64,000 bases of DNA from Amoebidium appalachense (lineage: Eukaryota > Ichthyosporea): positions 7,254,001 through 7,318,000 of the forward strand of contig CAVNZM010000005.1 in the NCBI GenBank assembly GCA_963693365.1, in the 5' to 3' direction. The position numbers and the translations under genes are program-made. Positions 52,959-64,000 of this stretch are shown here, one piece after another. Position 1 is the first letter of the stretch; every line of letters starts with the position of its first letter. Under the pieces are notes generated by a model. The model ran no database searches. It was not told the origin of the DNA and was given only the letters and a program-made list of their open reading frames with translations.

Positions 52959-53808
52959 AGGGCTGTGTGTGCGTGTGTGTGTATGTGTGTGTTTGTGTGT
53001 CTGTGTGTGGGGACGGGAGGGGGGGGGGGGGAAGGGGGGGAGAGGGGAGGAGGGGGAGGAAGGGGAGGGGGACAATTAATTCTTTCCCAGGAATGAGTAC
53101 CTAACAACATGTATCCTACTGATTGGGTTGTGCTTCAGAAGCAAAACACTCAAAAACACAAATTGGTGAGGCAGAACAGCGGGGCCTTTGAATGTAGTCA
53201 ATTTGGGATACTGAAGGGAATTTTTCGGGTTCGGTCATTGAAAGGCGAGAGAAATGATCTCTTGATGGCAACTGTTCGTATGTGATTGTGTATCGGCTTC
53301 GTCACTGACAGGTGTGAGGGAGGAGGGAGGATGGGGGCATTGGGGGGGGGGGGGGGGGGGGGGGTTTCATCATCTCACATCCTCTTTGTCCCACTGAACA
53401 TTTGCAACATGACATCTCCTGTTGTGACTCGGGTCTTTTTATGGAACATCGGGATTATTCCGTAGTTTAATGTGCCCGTGTTTTGCAGTATGGGGAAGGG
53501 TGGGGGGAGAGGAAGGGGGGGGGAGGGGGGGGATGATGGGGGAGGGGAGGGAGGGGAGGAGGTGCGCAGAGAGAGAGCGAGAGCCTGGGGGGGAAGGGGG
53601 GTTGGGGGGGTGGGGAGGGGAGGGGGGGGTATACTTCGTAGTTACAAGCAAGACAGAGTAACCCCCACCCTCGAGCTCCCTCCCCATTAACACGCATTAT
53701 GTGTGCCACTGATGTATTATATCCATGTACCGCATTAAAAGACATGTATACAGGCCAACCCACCGTCAGCACTTTTAGCTGTCACGGAAGAAGCATCCTT
53801 GTGAACTG

Positions 53809-53814
53809 AATAAA
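53809..53814 (+). promoter_or_regulatory. Possible poly(A) signal of UBE2T
   Basis: AATAAA about 850 bases after the UBE2T stop. It is the first canonical hexamer I noticed, and the distance makes it uncertain. Confidence 0.3.
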
Positions 53815-53879
53815 TATAGCAAAACAAAGATGTCACACTCACGCAGGGCAGGTGCCTCCCCCCCCCCCTCCCTCCCCCC

Positions 53880-54123
<244 letters not shown>

Positions 54124-55144
54124 CGCGCGCGCGTGTCCATGGGGCGCAAGCGCATTCGCGAGAATGGCCAAACAGAAACGAAGGAAGGGGAAAAAAAGAA
54201 ATGGTCACCATTTCAGCCGACATCATACATATCTGCACATGGGGATTTATGCTGTTTACTCGAGGCACAAGAGATTAGTCTCAGGTATGGGAGGGTTTTG
54301 TGCACACACGTCAATGCACCAGAAGCCCTTGAAGCACACCATGGTACATGTACCGGAAAAAGCACAGCTTATCATTAACACCAATTGTTTTGTTTACACA
54401 GAACACGACACGCCATGGCCATCCGATGAGGCATGGTACACACACCAAAAATCACGAACACGCTCTACACAGTCACACACACACATGCTGCTCATGCATG
54501 CAGCACACACGTGCGCACACACACCCTTCCACCCATACACACGCACACACAAACACACACACATACAGACACACGCACACACAAACACGCACACTTCAGG
54601 CACACACACACGCGCACACACACAAACGTTAACACATACACAAGGATCACACCTCGGCACTGCATGCGCATGCAAGCGTACGTGCACCAGTGCACATGCA
54701 CGCACAAGTACACACAGGCACACACCACCGGCGCCACATTGTACTTGACTGTTCCAGTGGCACTGTGTATGGTTTTTCGAACACGTGCAGCTACCATACC
54801 ATACATAATGTGTATGGATTTCGTCAGCAAGAAGTACAATGAGGAATCGGGCGGCGGTGGAGGAGGAGGAGGAGGTGGTGGTGGTGGTGGTGGTGTTCGT
54901 GTGTGTGTGTGTGGTGGTGGTGGTGGTGGTGGTGGGGGGGGGGGGGGGGGGGGGGGGGACTGGCCCCGGGGGGGAGGGGGGGGGAGGGGTCTTTGGGGTT
55001 GATCGGATATTATGATAATTGATTGATCGACTCTGCAGAGGGGAGGAAGGATGACATTTGACGGTCGTATCAAGTTGCAATGGACTTTGCATTTTCCAGG
55101 ACACCGAAGGTTGCACTCAGCACAGTCTCTGGCGAGGATTATCA

Positions 55145-55202
55145 GAGCCGTACCAAGGCCTCCTTATCTATCCAGATAGATAAGGAGGCCCTGAGCCGTA
55201 CC
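55145..55202 (+). repeat. Perfect hairpin flanked by 10-bp direct repeats
   Basis: Arms GGCCTCCTTATCTATC (55157-55172) and GATAGATAAGGAGGCC (55175-55190) are perfectly complementary with a two-base spacer. GAGCCGTACC occurs immediately outside at 55145-55154 and 55193-55202, like a target-site duplication. Confidence 0.85.
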
Positions 55203-55242
55203 CGCACAACATTTCCCAAGGTTGACCGTCTATGATCATGGT

Positions 55243-55312
55243 CACGGCCCTTTGAGAGAGGGCCGTGGACCTCATGGTTATGGTCATGGTGCCCATGGCA
55301 GCTGCCCATGGC
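55243..55312 (+). repeat. Two further stem-loops downstream
   Basis: CACGGCCCT (55243-55251) pairs with AGGGCCGTG (55259-55267). Then GCCCATGGC recurs around CAGCTG (about 55291-55312), forming a near-palindrome. Together with the hairpin at 55157 this makes three consecutive foldbacks in 170 bases. Confidence 0.65.
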
Positions 55313-57270
55313 GAGATGCAATGAAGTGCCCATCCAAGCGCCCATTAGGTTCTTTTAATAGGAGTTTTGTGTGCAGAAAATAAGTATGAATAGAGTTTAT
55401 TAAACAAGGAAGACACCATTTATAAATGTGGGGTTACGATGTGCTGTTTTTTTTTATGCGTTTGTGTTTTGCTTTAGCTTCGCTCACAGCTGCGTCACCC
55501 CGGCGGGGCGCCGGCGGAGGTGCGTGAGCACCGGGCAGTGACGATTTATCATCTGTGGGGGCGCAAATGACACGTGACCGGAAAAACCAGCTTTTACATA
55601 GCTTGCGTGGGTTTTGTATTGGTTTTTGTGCACGTGTGATTTCGGACGCTTGACTAGTTTGGACTTGTAAAAATGCACAAATGGGGCTCTATACAGTTCG
55701 GCATCCTGGTAACGTACACACAAAAACTTTCGCGACGCGCCTTTCCGCGCAGTCGTTTGTACGTTTTCACCAGTCACAACCGATCTCTCGTCGCTTTGTT
55801 AGTAATCTTCTGCTCATTTTTTCAAGGTTAGTGCTGTTGTTGTTTTTTTTATTCTGCTCTTGGCTTTATTGTCATGTTTGGTCTTTGTTTGTGTTTTATT
55901 CTGCTCGATGCTGCGTTTGGGCTAACGTTTTAGCACCAAAGGGAGAGTTCTCAGGGGTGATCTTATTCTCATGTGACTGTTGGTGTGGCTGCCTCTTGCA
56001 CAACAGTTGCTTGTGATATTGACTTTTTCCCCTTCTTTTTATAGCTGCTACGGTAGCCCCTACTTGTTTTTCTCTTTATGGTCAAAGCCATACTTTGGAA
56101 ATGCACCCACAGTTTTCTTATCAGTGGAGGAGTACTCAGCATGCAAAGTTTGTTGACCAGAACACTCGCCCCACTGTTTCTTCCATTTTTTTTGTGTTTG
56201 TTGCTAAGATCTGCTTCTAGTGGACATACCTTCCCTATAAAGTTTTACCAGCTACTCGCGCGTGAGTTACGTTTAGAGCACAAGGAACCAGGTGGATCTG
56301 CCGCCTTTTTACAGTTGCACCTTTCTACTCAGTGATCCTTGTCTTATCTATCGGGTTTGGAAAGGGCGTCCTGAAAATAACATAAAAAAGTGTCGTTGAC
56401 AATGTTTACTGTTCGTTTTTTTTTGTACAGGTTTTTAACGCATGTGATACACAGACACACTTCATACAATTTGGGTGTTCACGTCCAAGATCCACAAACC
56501 CACTACTCCCTGCCCACATACGTACGTGCACATAACACACACACACAAGACAATCTATGAAGTTCCAAGACCGGCAACTTGGCATACACTCCACGCTGCT
56601 GCTTACATACTTTGTGTCGTGTGTCTCTTCTTCACGCATCACACCTCGCTCAGGTGTGTTTTTCTGTTTTGCCTTGAAACTCTCACACAACCACGGACAA
56701 CCAACACACTTTTTTTCTTAGCAAGATAACAGATCACGTGCAACACCAACTTAAAACCACCTCAACACCCCCCCTCTAAGATAAACCATATAAATGGTCT
56801 CACCTGCTTTTAACTCGCCTGCATTCTTATCCTTGCCCCTCCAGAAAAGGGCTATGCTGCTGCTGTAAACTTTCTTTGTGTGCGGTTTTGCATACCGTTT
56901 CTTTTTCTCCATAATGCTTCTCGTGGTATAACTGAATTCATACTATGAAGCACTTTCTACCCCCCCCCCCCCCCCCCCCCCCCACACACACACATACACA
57001 CACCTTCCCTCTCCCACCTTCCCTCATTCTTCCCTTCTTTCTCCACCCCCTAGTCCCCACCCCTTGCCACCTCACCCCCCCACCACACACACACACACAC
57101 ACACACACTTACACACTGTCACACACACACACACTTTCATCCCCCCTCTCTGCCCTCCGCCCTTTCCCCTCAACCCTCTCCTCCCCCCTCCCCCCCCACC
57201 ACCACCACACACACACACACACACACAGAGACACACTTGTACACAGTCGTCCTAACCCCACACAACTACC

Positions 57271-61674
<4,404 letters not shown>

Positions 61675-61839
61675 GTCTCCTCTCGGTGACTTTATAACTG
61701 CACACAAAACGGGGCCTGGCTCAGCTAGGACCCCATCACGACCATACTGCAAGTTTAGTGATCAGGTGTGCCTCAGTTTCTTGTTGGTATCTATTATTCA
61801 CTAGTACTACTACTGTTCGCATATCAAGAACATGAACAC

Positions 61840-61845
61840 ATTAAA
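61840..61845 (+). promoter_or_regulatory. Poly(A) signal of the 14-3-3 gene, proximal
   Basis: ATTAAA lies 166 bases after the stop. A canonical AATAAA follows at 62032-62037, so two cleavage sites are possible. Confidence 0.5.
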
Positions 61846-62031
61846 GACCTCTGTGTGCAGCCATATTTCAGTCTTTAATAGGGGGTATTGTAATGCTTGT
61901 GAAGCCCCGTTTTGTGTTTTAAAGTAGACCCTGACTGCTGCTCTCATGTCTTTTCTTCCTTTGTCCGTGTGAGCTGGATTGTTGTCTTGATCTGAAGACA
62001 CAAAGTCTAGGTGCAGTCCTGCAGGCCAAGA

Positions 62032-62037
62032 AATAAA
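62032..62037 (+). promoter_or_regulatory. Poly(A) signal of the 14-3-3 gene, distal
   Basis: Canonical AATAAA 358 bases after the stop, just before a C-rich and CA-rich tract. Confidence 0.5.
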
Positions 62038-62080
62038 CACGGACTGAGGAGTAGTGTTCATTCAGCGTTCCCCCCCTCTC

Positions 62081-62147
<67 letters not shown>

Positions 62148-62524
62148 GGTGCACGAGGAACCATTGCATGCACTTGAGAGAGAACTGTCGATGTCTCAAG
62201 TTCGTGTCACAGTGTTGTTACTTTCATGTTTCCTCCAACTTCACACCTCCAAAGGGGAGGGGGGCGCCCGGGGGAGGGGAAGAGAGAGAGGGAGGGAGGA
62301 GGAGGGGGGGTGGGGGGGGCTAACCCACTATTCCCTCCAACTTCACCCTTCCGATGTAGATATCTAAGAGAGAAATGGAGAGAAGGGGGGGAGGGCTGAG
62401 ATTATCGACCCACTATATTCCTTCAACTTCCAGGGGGGGGGGGGGGGGGGGGGGGGAAGCTCGATGCGGGACATGTGCCAGGAGGGGAGTGAACTTCTTG
62501 CTATCTCCCTCCTCCTGCTACCAG

Positions 62525-62837
62525 CTGGCCACTACTAGCCCCTCCGATCCCCGCCACATCGATCTCACATCCAAAAAAGCCTTCTACAGAGCGAAAGAGT
62601 GTGAATACCCAAAATATATCATCGGGAATGGACCTCTGAACAAACCGCTTGCCTCGTGAGTACTGCTGGGCTGAATCTCATGACGCATGCAAACAGTGCA
62701 CGTGATGCACTTGGACTGGTGAATTGGCCCGCCGTGCACGCGTGTGGAATAGGAGAGGGAAGGAGAGAAAGAAGGAGGGTGAGGGAGGGAGGAGCTCGAG
62801 AAGATCATAGAGGAGAGCTGAAGACGCTCATACACAG

Positions 62838-62929
<92 letters not shown>

Positions 62930-63240
62930 ATAGAAGGGGGGGGGGGGGGGGGGGAGGAAGAGGTAGAGGAAGGTCCGGATATCGATCCGGAGGGAGAGAG
63001 GGAGGGGGTGAGCTGGGAGGGAGGGAGGGCCGGAGGGAGGGAGGGAGGGAGAGAGAGAGCGAGAGAACGAGCTCGAGAGAGAGGGTGACAGAGTCTCAGA
63101 GAGCGCGCGGATCTGACTGGGATCTTAATAAAGTTTCTAGCTAATTAGAATATGTACCTTGCTAATATTAGAGAGGGGCATCGGACATGATAATGGGAGG
63201 GAGAGAGAGGACACACACACACCCCGTGCACTGTGACGCA

Positions 63241-63320
<80 letters not shown>

Positions 63321-63853
63321 GTCGTGACACACGCACACGCACACGCACACACACATGTGCACACACACACACATGTACACCACACACACACATACATACA
63401 CACACACACATTGTGATACACACACCGTGCACACACGCGCGCGCGCGCGCGCGCTCACACAAACACACCCAGTGACAAAAGAACACAAAATCCAAATGTA
63501 CACACAGATATATGCAAACATAAGGAGTCGCACTGAAAGACGCGTAGATCTAGAGCCAGGGTGTATTGATTAAAGCACGTGTCCGGGCACCGTGGGCCCA
63601 TCGATTATCCGTTACACTCTTTCTAAGCTGGTTGGACACATAAACACACACACACACACCACACACACACATACCCCTCTCCCAATTACTCCACTTCAAG
63701 GAACACATGTGCAGTCCAGCTGTCTGCGGTCCTGTGGCCACCGGTCATCCGCCTCGGGCTTTTTTACTCCGTCCCTTCGAAACCTTCCTTATGGATATGT
63801 ACAACAGAAGCAGTAATGCCCCTTTTTGTTCTTTGTGGCCAGTTTACAACAAG
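62525..63853 (+). CDS. Two exons of an unrecognised gene, probably running off the right edge
   Basis: A possible exon 62525-62655 opens after CTGCTACCAG, reads LATTSPSDPRHIDLTSKKAF and then RAKECEYPKYIIGNGPLNKP, and ends at a GTGAGT donor in phase 2. A second exon 63715-63853 opens after GTGCAG with one base completing the codon, reads PAVCGPVATGHPPRAFLLRP and FETFLMDMYNRSSNAPFCSL, and ends NK at a strong GTATGT donor. Matching phases and amino-acid composition unlike the repeats support coding. Start, upstream exons and product are unknown; I recognise no domain. Confidence 0.35.
62837..62931 (+). repeat. (GA)n block
   Basis: GA dinucleotides with short interruptions, continuing as G-rich purine sequence to about 63090, between the two putative exons at the right end. 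The whole 62750-63100 stretch is purine-rich on this strand. Confidence 0.9.
63241..63318 (+). repeat. (CA)n microsatellite
   Basis: About 78 bases of uninterrupted CA followed by degenerate CA and CG dinucleotides to about 63470. Confidence 0.9.
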
Positions 63854-64000
63854 GTATGTGATAAGGAGGCCTTGGTTTACAACTTCCTGTTCATCAAAGT
63901 TATTAACGGCGCGTTGGAAACGTTTATCGAACCCTGTTTCAAGCCCAAAACATGGCCATTGATAGCACGATTGCGGTCGCTCTGGATTGGTTGAATTCAG

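Noticed and set aside
55484-55777. Minus-strand 97-residue open frame upstream of 14-3-3
   Set aside because: It overlaps a CG-rich hairpin and the likely 14-3-3 upstream region, and shows no recognisable motif. Kept only as a possible chance frame.
55681-56016. Plus-strand 111-residue open frame with hydrophobic stretch
   Set aside because: Composition follows T-rich DNA. A GGTTAGTG donor-like site inside suggests leader or intron sequence rather than a membrane protein.

Overview
This is nuclear DNA from a eukaryote. Genes are split by many GT-AG introns, exons join in frame with consistent phases, and there are TATA and poly(A) signals. I see no operons and no rRNA, tRNA, CRISPR array or transposase gene. 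I favour a unicellular relative of animals (a holozoan protist). The reasons are an epsilon-like 14-3-3, a UBE2T orthologue, an UBAP2/lingerer-type protein, and a secreted multidomain protein (PAN, PA14, VWD, EGF) built from phase-1 exon modules. This is inference; another intron-rich protist or alga is possible.

All genes supported here are on the + strand. (1) 631-16470: UBAP2/lingerer/GIP1-like RNA-granule protein, 19 coding exons. (2) 19279-22790: secreted protein with a LysM-like region and two CAP domains, 3 exons. (3) 28392-47057: secreted protein of about 1,773 residues, 19 exons: signal peptide, two PAN-like modules, PA14, a Calx-beta-like sandwich, VWD, five EGF modules, a cysteine-rich pair, and three related galactose-binding-like modules. 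(4) 49256-52958: UBE2T-type ubiquitin-conjugating enzyme, 5 exons, 177 residues. (5) 57271-61674: 14-3-3 protein, 6 exons, 248 residues. (6) About 62525-63853: two phase-compatible exons of an unrecognised gene, probably running off the right edge.

Introns and spacers are dominated by long poly-C or poly-G tracts and (CA)n/(TG)n arrays, usually strand-coherent (C-runs with CA, G-runs with TG). Most other long open frames, such as poly-Pro, poly-Gly, Cys-Val and His-Thr, are translations of these repeats.

The most novel observation is a family of about 100-bp repeats. I find about 15 diverged copies in 12 introns of three unrelated genes, all in the sense direction and mostly set within poly-C. 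It resembles an introner-like or SINE-like element, or an intron-borne structured RNA. Other notable points: the two CAP domains share an intron at the same position and phase, and the second donor overlaps an in-frame stop; the large secreted gene looks assembled by exon shuffling; and gene 1 has two frame conflicts at G-runs that look like sequence errors.

The genes do not form one pathway. UBE2T acts in DNA cross-link repair, 14-3-3 is a signalling adaptor, the UBAP2-like protein is probably an RNA-granule factor, and the CAP and mosaic proteins are secreted or extracellular.
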